Origin: Alphaproteobacteria bacterium
GTDB taxonomy: Bacteria > Pseudomonadota > Alphaproteobacteria > Rhizobiales > JAJFHC01
Length of the DNA stretch: 64,000 bases
Reading direction: 5' to 3'
NCBI GenBank assembly: GCA_021775805.1
Contig: JAJFHD010000090.1
Span: 248,001 to 312,000, forward strand
A model generated the notes under the pieces. That model was not told the DNA's origin. It saw only the letters and a program-made list of their open reading frames with translations, and ran no database searches. Each line of letters begins with the position of its first letter. The first letter of the stretch is position 1. Made by a program: the position numbers and the translations under genes. This document shows positions 1 through 8,580 of this stretch, piece after piece.

Positions 1-1539
1 CTTCACCTCAATCTGGCGTGTGGCGAGAACTGTGCGGTTTTCACCATTCCAGTAACGCAGTTCATAAACTCCGGGACGTGCGGGAGCCGGCAAACGAATT
101 TTCTGATTGTCGAAATCGCCATTGGTCAGGCGTTTTTCCCGGACCCGCTTTCCTTCGCCCTGATTGCCTTTGGGGTCAACAATCTGAACCGCATCCCTGC
201 GGCCACCGGGACCGATCCACTCGACAGTGAAGGTGGCACCAATTGCGACGCTCTGCGGCGCACCAAGGGAAACCTCGGCCTCCAGCACCTCAATCTCACG
301 GGTGGCAAGGACCTTATTGTTCTCTCCGTTCCAGTACTGCAGTCTATAGAATCCAGGCTCGGCCGGTGCAACGAGATCAACCGTCTTGTTGTCAAAGTCG
401 CCGTTAACGACCCGCTTGCCGCGGATCGGTTTTCCCTCGCCCTGATTGGCTGTCGGATCAACAATTTGTACAACATCCCGTCGGCCACCTGGGCCAACCC
501 ATTCCACCTTGAACCGGCGGCCTATGTCGACGGTCGGAAGTGCCGACAAGGAGACCTCCGCATCGATAATCTCAATGGCGCGCGTACCAATTACCGCGCG
601 GGCGGCACCGTAGTAATAGCGAAGTTCGTAGGGCCCCGGTTTTACCGGAGCAACAAGGGTCACCTGACGCTTATCATATCCCGACGTCTGCAGTCGGCGG
701 TCGCGAATCCTCCTGCCTTCACCGTTGTTGCCGTCGGGGTCGAACAACGAGACGTAATCGTACTTCTCGCCGGGTCCATCCCAGGTCACCGTGAACCGCC
801 TGGCAATTTCCACCTGTTCGGGAGCGTCGAGATTTGCGCTGGGCAATTCTGCGACTTCCGCGGTTTCTGGCTCTGCTTCCGGCGCCACGGGCTGTTCCGA
901 CGCCGTCACCTCGAGAACCGAGTCGGTCAGCGCGTCACCGAGGGCCGCGGCGTTGTCGGCTTGAATGTAGAGGCCCCCGGTTTCTTCCGCGATACAGGAC
1001 ACCTGACGGCCTTCTTCCGCGGAAAGGCCAAAACCGACGACGTGTACTTTCAAGCCAACGCCGGTTTTCTTGAGTTCACGCGCGAGAGCACACGGGTCCG
1101 CGTTGCAGGTCTCGATTCCATCCGTGATCAGGATGACGGTTGCCTTGTCTTCCGTATATTTCAGGGCTTCGGCGGCCTGTCTGACGGCAGCCGTCAGCGG
1201 CGTCTTGCCTTTCGGATTGATGTCCCCGGCCGCATTGCTGATCCGGCCGCCCGCGTCGGGAGAGATCGGAACAAGCACTTCAATGTCACTACAGTTGCCC
1301 TTCTCCCGATGACCGTATGTCATGAGGCCGAGCGACAGGTCCGGAGGAATCGATTGAAGCACCTGGGAAAGAACTTCTCGGGCGACAGAGATTTTTTCCG
1401 AACCGTCAATCCGTCCCCACATCGAACCTGAACCGTCAAGAATGATCATGCCCCGTTCGGCGGCGTTGAGCGCGGTTGAAACGAATGCGAATGACAACGC
1501 CATAGAACCCAGGATCAAGACGAACCGGAGTAGCTTCAT
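1..1539 (-). CDS. Secreted von Willebrand factor A (VWA) protein with tandem beta-sandwich repeats (3' end outside window)
   Basis: I translated this on the minus strand from the ATG at 1539; the frame is open to the window edge, so the C-terminus is missing. A signal peptide (MKLLRFVLILG..., cleaved near LNA) is followed by a VWA domain with a MIDAS-type DGSGSMWG motif and a later ITDG, covering roughly residues 25-210. After an acidic linker come at least three tandem repeats of about 100 residues (nt about 845-560, 560-260, 260-1). Each contains a V.W.GPG core, a D..GN.GEG turn and a YELRYWNGEN-like strand. The repeats are similar at DNA level too, which suggests recent duplication. VWA proteins bind metal and protein ligands; this one is probably periplasmic or surface-exposed. 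Its partner is unknown. Confidence 0.85.
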   Translation of the reverse strand, partial: MKLLRFVLILGSMALSFAFVSTALNAAERGMIILDGSGSMWGRIDGSEKISVAREVLSQVLQSIPPDLSLGLMTYGHREKGNCSDIEVLVPISPDAGGRISNAAGDINPKGKTPLTAAVRQAAEALKYTEDKATVILITDGIETCNADPCALARELKKTGVGLKVHVVGFGLSAEEGRQVSCIAEETGGLYIQADNAAALGDALTDSVLEVTASEQPVAPEAEPETAEVAELPSANLDAPEQVEIARRFTVTWDGPGEKYDYVSLFDPDGNNGEGRRIRDRRLQTSGYDKRQVTLVAPVKPGPYELRYYYGAARAVIGTRAIEIIDAEVSLSALPTVDIGRRFKVEWVGPGGRRDVVQIVDPTANQGEGKPIRGKRVVNGDFDNKTVDLVAPAEPGFYRLQYWNGENNKVLATREIEVLEAEVSLGAPQSVAIGATFTVEWIGPGGRRDAVQIVDPKGNQGEGKRVREKRLTNGDFDNQKIRLPAPARPGVYELRYWNGENRTVLATRQIEVK

Positions 1540-1662
1540 GGAGAATTCCTCACTCTGAACTCATGTTGCAGACAAATGCCCGACATCAGTTGACTTTTCA
1601 CCGACCCGGCGCGTGCGGTCAGCACACACTTCGACTGTGATCGTTTGAAATTTGTAAGAGAG

Positions 1663-1965
1663 TCAACCTCCTGCACACTCCTGCGGCATCTGTTCCATTT
1701 TGCCGGAAATGAAAGTCATATCATCTGGGGCCAGATTTTTCTGGGCGGCCGCCATCGCCGTCCGATCCTTTGTAATGATCCCCATGAAGAACGCCCGCTG
1801 GGCGTCGTTGAATTCACTTTCGACCCTGTCGGCAATACACTTGCAACCGGTGGCTGACATTCTGAGTACCTCATGGCAGGATTTGAGGATGGTTTGTCTG
1901 TCGGCAGCCTGAACAGACACAACGCTCCAGAGGAGCCCAATCACAGTAAGCTTCCAGAGTCGCAT
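1663..1965 (-). CDS. Small secreted protein of unknown function, 100 aa
   Basis: The ATG at 1965 begins a clear signal peptide (MRLWKLTVIGLLWSVVSVQA, cleaved before ADRQ). The mature part is about 80 residues, mostly helical by composition, with four cysteines (two close together in GCKCIAD) that could form disulfides in the periplasm. I do not recognise a family. It lies downstream of the VWA gene's promoter region on the same strand and is followed by the SRPBCC gene, also on the minus strand, with no tight coupling. Confidence 0.65.
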   Translation of the reverse strand: MRLWKLTVIGLLWSVVSVQAADRQTILKSCHEVLRMSATGCKCIADRVESEFNDAQRAFFMGIITKDRTAMAAAQKNLAPDDMTFISGKMEQMPQECAGG

Positions 1966-2039
1966 GACTATTCCTTTCCCTCAGAAGATGGTCAAGATTA
2001 GCACATCGATTTAGCAGTGCAACTATGCAAGTTCCCAGG

Positions 2040-2435
2040 TTATGAACCGCTTCCAAAACGTTCGCTCAGCGGTTCCCAGTACCGTGTCCGCCAGCCTGCC
2101 GCCAGATGTTCGACCGTGTCCTCAGCGCAGCCTGTCTGGTCCAGGGTGACACGGGTCCCGTTTTCGACTGCGGTCAACTGAATGCGCAGAATTGTGTAAA
2201 GGCCTTCCTCCCACGACACCACACGCCACGCCTGCACGATTTTCTGATCCGGCTCCAGTTCAAGATTGCGGGCCACGATCTGCCCATCATGCATAGATGC
2301 GAATCCGCCGACGTCCGTGCTGATTTTCGACGTGCCGCCGGAAAAGTCGCTGTGAACTCTTTCGTCCATGAAGATGGGGTAGATGTCTCCAGGGTCTGCG
2401 TTGATTTCCACTTCCTGGTGAATGCTGGTCGGCAT
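2040..2435 (-). CDS. SRPBCC (AHSA1/START-like) domain protein
   Basis: A 131-residue protein with the length and pattern of single-domain SRPBCC ligand-binding proteins. It opens with IHQEVEINADPGDIYPIFMD, has a mid-protein EPDQKIVQAWR strand and a C-terminal helix ending near W..RYWEPL. I chose the ATG at 2435 because AAGGGA lies just upstream; the longer reading would need a TTG at 2450. It is divergent from an ArsR regulator and a second SRPBCC gene across a perfect palindrome. Family members bind small hydrophobic ligands; no ligand can be inferred. Confidence 0.8.
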   Translation of the reverse strand: MPTSIHQEVEINADPGDIYPIFMDERVHSDFSGGTSKISTDVGGFASMHDGQIVARNLELEPDQKIVQAWRVVSWEEGLYTILRIQLTAVENGTRVTLDQTGCAEDTVEHLAAGWRTRYWEPLSERFGSGS

Positions 2436-2480
2436 GGATGTTCCCTTCAATGCGCGTTTGGCGATGGATGCAGGTTATTG

Positions 2481-2502
2481 TATTCAACCATATGGTTGAA
2501 TA
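2481..2502. promoter_or_regulatory. Perfect 22-bp palindrome, probable ArsR-family operator
   Basis: The core TCAACCATATGGTTGA extends symmetrically to 22 bp without a mismatch. It lies between the divergent starts at 2435 (minus) and 2528 (plus), where one bound dimer could control both promoters. ArsR-family repressors bind palindromes of this type; assigning it to the adjacent regulator is inference from position. Confidence 0.75.
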
Positions 2503-2527
2503 TAGTCAAGCCAAAGGGGGAAGGTCG

Positions 2528-2893
2528 ATGACCAAGGCCGAATCAGAACGGAAGCTGGACCGTATATTCCACGCCTTGTCCGACCCGACGCGGCGCGCGA
2601 TTATCTCGCGGTTGACGAACGGCCCGGCCAATGTGACGGCACTGGCGGAGCCGTTTGCAATGTCGCTCAATGGCGTGTCAAAACATCTGAAGACGCTTGA
2701 GTCCGCCGGATTGATCCATAAGAACGTTGCTGGCCGTGTCAGTGTTTGCTCTCTGAATGAGGCTTGCCTGCGCGATGCCCACGCCTGGCTGGATCATTAC
2801 CAGCACTTCTGGGAAGACTCACTAGAGTCACTTTCGGATCACATGAAGGGCATTTTGCGGTCGGAAGACGTCCAGTCCGGTGGGTCCAAATGA
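2528..2893 (+). CDS. ArsR-family winged-helix transcriptional regulator
   Basis: A 121-residue ArsR/SmtB-type repressor. DPTRRAIISRLTNGPANVT and the recognition helix MSLNGVSKHLKTLESAGLI are typical of the subgroup paired with SRPBCC/AHSA1 proteins. No metal-binding cysteine motif is visible, so it is probably not a metal sensor. The start at 2528 follows a strong GGGGGAAGG ribosome site. The stop overlaps the start of the next SRPBCC gene (ATGA), so the two are co-translated. The palindrome 26 bp upstream suggests autoregulation and control of the divergent SRPBCC gene. Confidence 0.9.
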   Translation: MTKAESERKLDRIFHALSDPTRRAIISRLTNGPANVTALAEPFAMSLNGVSKHLKTLESAGLIHKNVAGRVSVCSLNEACLRDAHAWLDHYQHFWEDSLESLSDHMKGILRSEDVQSGGSK

Positions 2894-3348
2894 CACTCGG
2901 ACAAGATCCGGACTCAAGTCTCACACTTGTTGTTCGCCGGACAATAGATGGTGACGTTGACGCTGTGTTTCAGGCGTGGACGAAGCCCGAGCACATTATG
3001 AAATGGTGGGGCCCGGCTCAAGTTACCTGTACGGCATGCGATGTGGATTTACGGGTTGGCGGGACTTATCGTATCGCCAATGAGTTCGCCGATGGTTCGG
3101 TCCTGTGGATCACCGGGAGGTTCGAACGCATCGAAGCGCCGCATCTGCTCGTTTTCACCTGGCACACCGATCCTCCGGCCATACAGTCTGGGGCCGTGAC
3201 GGAGCGCGTTTGTGTTCGGTTTGTGGATCGGGCCGGCAAGACCGAAGTGATCGTCGAACATTCCAGGATCGTTAACCGGACCGCGCAGCGCAGCCACGAA
3301 GCCGGGTGGCTAGGGTGCCTGGAGGGACTGAGGAACTACTTGCAGTAG
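2890..3348 (+). CDS. SRPBCC (AHSA1-type) domain protein
   Basis: A 152-residue protein with the AHSA1 signature: VVRRTIDGDVDAVFQAWTKP, then KWWGPAQVTC, a GG.YRI strand and a C-terminal HEAGWLGCLEGLRNYL helix. It starts at 2890 inside the stop codon of the ArsR gene (ATGA overlap). ArsR plus AHSA1 gene pairs are common in bacteria; the SRPBCC member may bind a ligand linked to the regulated process. The ligand is unknown. Confidence 0.88.
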   Translation: MTLGQDPDSSLTLVVRRTIDGDVDAVFQAWTKPEHIMKWWGPAQVTCTACDVDLRVGGTYRIANEFADGSVLWITGRFERIEAPHLLVFTWHTDPPAIQSGAVTERVCVRFVDRAGKTEVIVEHSRIVNRTAQRSHEAGWLGCLEGLRNYLQ

Positions 3349-3478
3349 GACGGCCTGCCTGAGTTTTGCACCGGCAAATATAATTCGCAACCAGAACCGT
3401 CATAGATTGCCGTTTGTGATCGCTTTGGGCTAACGTGCCGTGCAAAGAGGTTCACTGTGCAGGGAGGCTAACTGCGCA

Positions 3479-4495
3479 ATGCATATCGTAACGTACGTTC
3501 TCGCTTTTATTTTCGGCTTGATTGTTTGTGGATTGAATTTCGGCGTGTCCGATTCTGTTCAATGGGTACTTGTGCTGGGTGGCACATTTTTTCTTCTCTC
3601 GGCAGCCGCTCTCGGCGTGATCGAACTTCATGGCCGCGGCTTGCTGACGCTGCTGGATAACATGTTGAAGGCACGGGTCCTCACCGCAATCGCTGTGCTG
3701 CTGATTGTCGCGGCGGTCGATGCGCTGGGGCTGGCCGGAGCGTGGTTCGGTGCAGAATTCGCAAGAGAGACCGGTTTGACGGTGACGCCGACCCAGGAGC
3801 AAACCGAAGACATCAAACCATTGCTGATCATTTGCATGATGACATTGCCTGTCATTATTGCCCTCGATATCGGTATCAGGGCCATCAAACGACGCGATAT
3901 CAAAACAGGAAGACTGGCACATGCCGGAGCCGGTAAGACTCGTAAGGCACTTAGAGCCGAGTTCGCGCGGTTGTTGGCAACCACAGACGACCGAAATCCC
4001 GACCGCTACATTGTTGTGTCGTCGGGCGTGACGGCAATGTCGAGGCTGTTCGACACCCATTTTGGGTCGCCTGAGAAATTTGGTGCTGCCGGCCGGTATG
4101 CGCAACCGGCATATCTTGAAGGCATATCGAAGATCGAAGAAGGTCTGAGAGGAAGTGGCCAGTTTGATGTGGCCTTGGGTGCTTCGTTGTTCAGACGGTA
4201 TCTTATTGCTCTGTCTCGCGGATACAGTGATCTTGCCGGTGAGTTTCGGGCAAAGCTCACCCCGTTCATTGAGGAAACCGGTCCCAAGCCAATCACGGAC
4301 CAGCCGCTGGCTGTCGAACCCGTCAGCAGTCCTGTCGATGCTGTCGTTGATCCGGCTCTCAAAACAACTGGTGTTTCCACCGAAGCGCCAGAGAGCAAGG
4401 TAAGCACAACATTGACTGCGCCGGCGGCGCCAACCGAGGCAGACACGGGAAAACCGGCTGAAGCCGGGTCACCCAACCCGCAGGCAGTGACGTAA
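3479..4495 (+). CDS. Inner-membrane protein of unknown function, 338 aa
   Basis: Starts at the ATG at 3479 after an AGGGAGG element. There are four likely membrane segments: about residues 4-22 and 28-47 (hairpin), 65-88 and 115-133. A basic region (IKRRDIKTGR) follows, then a soluble cytoplasmic part of about 120 residues. The tail, about residues 265-338, is low-complexity and rich in Ala, Pro, Thr and Ser. I recognise no family. It is monocistronic, and the next operon starts 118 bp downstream. Confidence 0.75.
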   Translation: MHIVTYVLAFIFGLIVCGLNFGVSDSVQWVLVLGGTFFLLSAAALGVIELHGRGLLTLLDNMLKARVLTAIAVLLIVAAVDALGLAGAWFGAEFARETGLTVTPTQEQTEDIKPLLIICMMTLPVIIALDIGIRAIKRRDIKTGRLAHAGAGKTRKALRAEFARLLATTDDRNPDRYIVVSSGVTAMSRLFDTHFGSPEKFGAAGRYAQPAYLEGISKIEEGLRGSGQFDVALGASLFRRYLIALSRGYSDLAGEFRAKLTPFIEETGPKPITDQPLAVEPVSSPVDAVVDPALKTTGVSTEAPESKVSTTLTAPAAPTEADTGKPAEAGSPNPQAVT

Positions 4496-4612
4496 CACTG
4501 CTGGCGTTCTGGTCTGAAGGCGCGAAGTCCCGGACCGGGTTTGCCATGGCGTCGAAGCAACTTGAAATGTAACCGGAGTGATTAGCTCAAGATAGGTGAC
4601 GGTGTTTCCCAT

Positions 4613-5437
4613 ATGAATGACAAATCTGCCGCGACTGCGGATGATATCGCTAAAAGCATTGCCGACGGTTCAAAGGTCGCCATGTTCAAAGACGGTGGCG
4701 TTCCTATGGAAATTGGACGGGCTCTGGTGAGACGCGGCGCCAGGGGTCTCCATGTTGTCACAGTTCCCACCGGCGGCATGCTGCCGGATCTTCTGATCGG
4801 TGCCGGATGCGTGTCGACGATCGAGACAGCAGGCGTGTCGATGGGCGAGCATGGTCCCGCATCGTGTTTTGCCAGAGCTGTGAAATCCGGTCAGGTCAAC
4901 ATTCTGGACGCGACCTGCCCGGCGGTTTACGCCGGTTTGCAGGCCGCGCAGAAGGGCATACCGTTCATGCCGATGCGCGGTCTGATCGGCTCGGACATTC
5001 TGGCCCAGCGTCCCGACTTCATCGTTATCGACAACCCGCACGGTTCCGACGACCCGATCGTGACACTCCCTGCCATTCAACCGGATATTGCCATCATGCA
5101 TGTGCCGCTGGCGGATCGGTTCGGCAATGTCTGGATCGGTCGTCAGTCAGAACTGCGGATTATGGCCCAGGCTGCAAAACAGACCTTTGCGACTGCAGAG
5201 AAAATTGTCGATGACAATATTCTCGAGAACGAACAGCTTAGCCCGGGGGCAATTCCGGCATTTTACATTACCGCCCTGGCGGTGGCCAGAAATGGCGCGT
5301 GGCCGATGAACCTGCCGGGGCGCTACGTTGCCGATGCAGATGAGATCAGGCGCTATTGTTTGGCGGCGGGAACGCCGGAAGGCTTCCAGCGTTATGTTGA
5401 CGCAAATATTCTTGCTGATCCGATGGCCGCTGAATGA
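4613..5437 (+). CDS. CoA-transferase-superfamily protein, subunit A (GctA/IpdA-like)
   Basis: A 274-residue family I CoA-transferase-like subunit. It has DGSKVAMFKDGG near the N-terminus, GLQAAQKGIPFMPMRGLIGSD in the middle and the ADRFGNVWIG turn. The downstream gene overlaps by four bases and encodes the B subunit, so the two form a heteromer. Relatives either move CoA between acids (glutaconate CoA-transferase) or, as in IpdAB of steroid degradation, hydrolyse a ring. The Glu used by IpdA just before GLQAA is not present here by eye. It is the first gene of an apparent four-gene operon. Confidence 0.82.
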   Translation: MNDKSAATADDIAKSIADGSKVAMFKDGGVPMEIGRALVRRGARGLHVVTVPTGGMLPDLLIGAGCVSTIETAGVSMGEHGPASCFARAVKSGQVNILDATCPAVYAGLQAAQKGIPFMPMRGLIGSDILAQRPDFIVIDNPHGSDDPIVTLPAIQPDIAIMHVPLADRFGNVWIGRQSELRIMAQAAKQTFATAEKIVDDNILENEQLSPGAIPAFYITALAVARNGAWPMNLPGRYVADADEIRRYCLAAGTPEGFQRYVDANILADPMAAE

Positions 5438-6180
5438 CACAGCAAGTCACTCGGACCGAAATAATGATTGCCGCTATTTCGCGGTTGCTCGGTAACTGCA
5501 GGCATATTGCTGTGGGTGTTCTGTCACCAATCCCCGGTTCAGCGGCCATATTGGCCCGAGCGCGTACCGGTGCCAAGGTATCCATCATCGGATGTCAGTT
5601 GCCCGAGTACCGGACAGAAGGCGGTGTCGACCTGTTTGACTGCGCCGGACAGGGCAGGCTGGATGCCTTTTTTTTGAGTGGCGGGCAAATTGACGGGCAA
5701 GCCAACATCAATCTGCATGGTGTCGGCCCTTATCCCGAAATGGAGACCCGCTGGTCGGGCGCCTTCGGTTCGGCCTACCTCTATTTTATGGTTCCGCGTG
5801 TGATTCTGTTCAAGGAGGAGCACACACGTCGGGTGTTTGTACCTAAGGTCGGTTTTATCAGCGCACCGGGCGTGAGCCCCTCCAACATCTATCGGCCGGG
5901 AGGGCCCCATGCCTTGGTAACCGGACTTTGCGTGATGCATTTCAACCGGCAGGAAGGGCGTTTCAGACTTATCAGTGTTCACCCCGGTCATTCTGTGGAA
6001 GAGGTGAAGGACAATACCGGATTTGACTTTGATGTCCCCGAAACGGTTCCGGAAACAGAGGTGCCTGACCACGAAACTCTTGATTTGATGCGCGGCGTCG
6101 TCACCCAAACGATCGCCACGACGTATCCCGCCTTTGCGGCCTCTCAGTTCAATGCGATGCAAAGTAACGCTGCCTCGTAA
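5434..6180 (+). CDS. CoA-transferase-superfamily protein, subunit B (GctB/IpdB-like)
   Basis: A 248-residue partner of the upstream A subunit (ATGA overlap). Recognisable parts are the N-terminal helix with ISRLLGNCRHIAVG, FLSGGQIDGQANINLHG, and the conserved C-terminal SVHPGHSVEEVKDNTGFDF. The ESG/ENG motif that carries the catalytic Glu of true CoA-transferases is absent; the matching strand reads VSIIGCQLPE. That is closer to IpdB-type hydrolases than to transferases. The substrate is unknown. Confidence 0.8.
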   Translation: MTQQVTRTEIMIAAISRLLGNCRHIAVGVLSPIPGSAAILARARTGAKVSIIGCQLPEYRTEGGVDLFDCAGQGRLDAFFLSGGQIDGQANINLHGVGPYPEMETRWSGAFGSAYLYFMVPRVILFKEEHTRRVFVPKVGFISAPGVSPSNIYRPGGPHALVTGLCVMHFNRQEGRFRLISVHPGHSVEEVKDNTGFDFDVPETVPETEVPDHETLDLMRGVVTQTIATTYPAFAASQFNAMQSNAAS

Positions 6181-6205
6181 TCGACAACAACGCGGACCAG
6201 TGCCT

Positions 6206-7327
6206 ATGACCATGGATACGGATATCGTCGTGATCGGTGCGGGGATTGCCGGGGCATCTGTCGCTGCAAGACTAGCCCCGCACGCGAGCGTCGTTCTGCT
6301 TGAACGCGAAGACCAGCCCGGATACCACTCAACAGGACGGTCGGCTGCAACCTTCGTTCCCGGCTATGGTCCGCCCTCGATAATTTCCCTGACCAGCGCA
6401 AGCCGCTCATTCTTCATGTCTCCTGATGACGGGTTCTGTGACGGCCCGTTGCTCTCCCCGCGAGGTATCCTGATGATCGGAGGTGAGGGCGATGGCGACC
6501 ATGTGCGTGAGGCTCAGGAACTCGGCATGGTGCAAATGTCGCTGGATGAGGCAAAAGACCGTGTGCCGCCCCTGAAAACCGATGCCGTGTCTGTTGCGCT
6601 TATTGACGAGGGTGCACTGGATATCGACGTCGATCTGCTGCATCAGGGCTTCCTTCGTGAATTCCGCAGGTTGGCCGGGCAACTCCATTGCAGGGCGGAG
6701 GTAAAGGCGCTCTCCCGGGAAGGCACGGGTTGGCTGGTTGAAACCTCTGCGGGCGACTGGCGCACGCCGCTGGTCGTCAACGCGGCCGGGGCGTGGTGCG
6801 ATGCAGTGGCAGCCTTGGCGGGCGTCCGGCCTGTGGGTCTTCAGCCCAAGAGACGCAGCGCTGCCCTGATCACGCCGCCCGACAGTTGGGATATTTCGAA
6901 CTATCCGCTGGTTTTCGGCGCTGGCGAGACCTTCTATTTCAAGCCCATGAGCGGCAAGCTCATGGTTTCACCTGCCGACGCGACCGTGGTTGAACCTCAC
7001 GATGCCTGGGCCGACGACATGCTGATTGCCGAGGCGATCGATAAGTTTCAGCAGGTCATGGATGTGGAAGTAAGGCGGTTGGATCACACATGGGGCGGTT
7101 TGAGAACCTTTGGCAGTGATGGAGATCCGGTTGTCGGATATGATCCGGAGGTTTCCGGATTCTTCTGGCTCGCCGGGCAGGGCGGTTATGGCATTCAGAC
7201 GTCTCCGACGTTGTCGCGGCTTGCGGCGGCGCTTGCGCTCTCCCAGACGATACCCGGCGACATTGTCGCCGCCGGCGTCGACGTTTCCGCTTTGTCACCT
7301 GCGCGGTTCCACGGAGCTGCGGTTTGA
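6206..7327 (+). CDS. dauA: FAD-dependent D-amino-acid dehydrogenase, DauA-like (D-arginine dehydrogenase family)
   Basis: A 373-residue DAO-fold flavoenzyme. It has a Rossmann GAGIAGAS motif, GYHSTGRSAATF near residue 45, LVNAAGAWCD, QPKRRSA, HTWGGLRTF and the FAD-closing GQGGYGIQT. These segments match Pseudomonas DauA closely from memory. DauA oxidises D-arginine and other D-amino acids to 2-oxo acids and ammonia. I chose the ATG at 6206; 6212 is possible. It lies 25 bp after the CoA-transferase-like pair and 45 bp before an acyl-CoA dehydrogenase, in one operon. Substrate specificity for arginine is inferred, not shown. Confidence 0.85.
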   Translation: MTMDTDIVVIGAGIAGASVAARLAPHASVVLLEREDQPGYHSTGRSAATFVPGYGPPSIISLTSASRSFFMSPDDGFCDGPLLSPRGILMIGGEGDGDHVREAQELGMVQMSLDEAKDRVPPLKTDAVSVALIDEGALDIDVDLLHQGFLREFRRLAGQLHCRAEVKALSREGTGWLVETSAGDWRTPLVVNAAGAWCDAVAALAGVRPVGLQPKRRSAALITPPDSWDISNYPLVFGAGETFYFKPMSGKLMVSPADATVVEPHDAWADDMLIAEAIDKFQQVMDVEVRRLDHTWGGLRTFGSDGDPVVGYDPEVSGFFWLAGQGGYGIQTSPTLSRLAAALALSQTIPGDIVAAGVDVSALSPARFHGAAV

Positions 7328-7372
7328 AACACCGGTCAAGATCCAGAAAGTTTTTTCCAGGGAGAAGGTGAT

Positions 7373-8521
7373 ATGGGACTTGAACTCGCATCAGGACCGG
7401 AACAACCGGTCGATGAAGACCTTGTGGAACAGGCCAATGAGTTTGGTGTGCGGCAAGTTCAGCCCCATGCCGAAGCTTGGGAACGCCAACGGCAACAACC
7501 TACACAGACGCTACGGGCGGCAGCCGGTTTGGTTGCGCCGCTTGTGGTTCCTGAAGCATTGGGCGGTAAAGGCTCCAGCTTCACGACATTTGCCTGCGTT
7601 CTGGGCGAGCTTGCCAAATTCGATGTCGGATTCGCTTGCGCCCTCGCGGTCCATTGCAATGCTGTCTACAGCCTGGCACGGGGCACAAATGACAGGATTC
7701 GCGACCGCTATCTTCAAATAATGATGTCCGGGGAAGCCATCGGAGCGTTTTTGCTGACTGAACCCGACGTCGGCTCTGACGCGACTGCGATAGCGTGTAC
7801 TGCACGCCAGGATTCGGATGCCTACGTTTTGAATGGTGAGAAAGCATGGGTCACGAATGGGCAAAGCGCCGACTACCTGGCAGTTTTCGCGCAAACCGAA
7901 GCTGGATCACGGGCTCGGGGGATCGCGGCGTTTGCCGTTGATGCCGGTATGCCAGGCATTGATTTCAGTGACCCCTATGATTTGCTCGGATCCCATGCCA
8001 TGGGCGCCTGCGGGGCCGTGTTGCGTGACTGCAAAGTACCGATGGGGGACGTGATTGCGCCGCCGGGAGAGGGTTTCAAACGCGCCATGCGGGGCATTGA
8101 CGTTGCCCGGATCGGTGTCGGTGCCATCTGCAATGGGGTGCTTGAAGCAGGGTTGAGAACTGCGCTTGACTACTCCGGAAGCCGCATTGCATTCGGACAA
8201 CCGGTTTCCCTTCATCAGGGGCAACAATGGAAACTCTGCGAAATCGCAACCCAGTTGGAGGCAAGCCGGCAACTGACATTCAGGGCGGCAGCAATGCTTG
8301 ATCGCGATGAAGCGACAACAACCATTGCCGCTCATGTCAAGAAGTTTGCCGCCCGCAGTGTCTTCGACGGATTGGCGTCGGCCATGCAGATCATGGGAGC
8401 GAACGGATTGAAACGCGACCATCCTCTGGCCCGCCAGCTGTCCGGCTGCCGGGTAACAGAGTTCATGGATGGGACCAGCGACATTCAAAATATTGTCATT
8501 GGCCGGGCTTTGACCCGTTGA
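7373..8521 (+). CDS. Acyl-CoA dehydrogenase family protein (catalytic Glu position is Asp)
   Basis: A 382-residue acyl-CoA dehydrogenase. It has LTEPDVGSDATAI, LNGEKAWVTNG for FAD binding, the QIMGANGL segment and a C-terminal GTSDIQ flavin-binding motif. In many family members the catalytic base is the Glu of a YEGTS.IQ motif; here it reads EFMDGTSDIQ, so Asp366 takes that place. It is the last gene of the operon with the CoA-transferase-like pair and the DauA-like enzyme. This suggests oxidation of a CoA ester derived from a 2-oxo acid, or a related FAD reaction. The start follows GGGAGAAGG. Confidence 0.88.
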   Translation: MGLELASGPEQPVDEDLVEQANEFGVRQVQPHAEAWERQRQQPTQTLRAAAGLVAPLVVPEALGGKGSSFTTFACVLGELAKFDVGFACALAVHCNAVYSLARGTNDRIRDRYLQIMMSGEAIGAFLLTEPDVGSDATAIACTARQDSDAYVLNGEKAWVTNGQSADYLAVFAQTEAGSRARGIAAFAVDAGMPGIDFSDPYDLLGSHAMGACGAVLRDCKVPMGDVIAPPGEGFKRAMRGIDVARIGVGAICNGVLEAGLRTALDYSGSRIAFGQPVSLHQGQQWKLCEIATQLEASRQLTFRAAAMLDRDEATTTIAAHVKKFAARSVFDGLASAMQIMGANGLKRDHPLARQLSGCRVTEFMDGTSDIQNIVIGRALTR

Positions 8522-8580
8522 GGTGTCGAGCCGTGCCGGCAATCACCTGTCCAAGCAAGGCGCAATACTCCACAATCCCC

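Noticed and set aside
466-1431. Plus-strand open frame of 321 codons
   Set aside because: It lies opposite the VWA gene, whose translation has a signal peptide, MIDAS motif and repeats; the plus frame has no family features.
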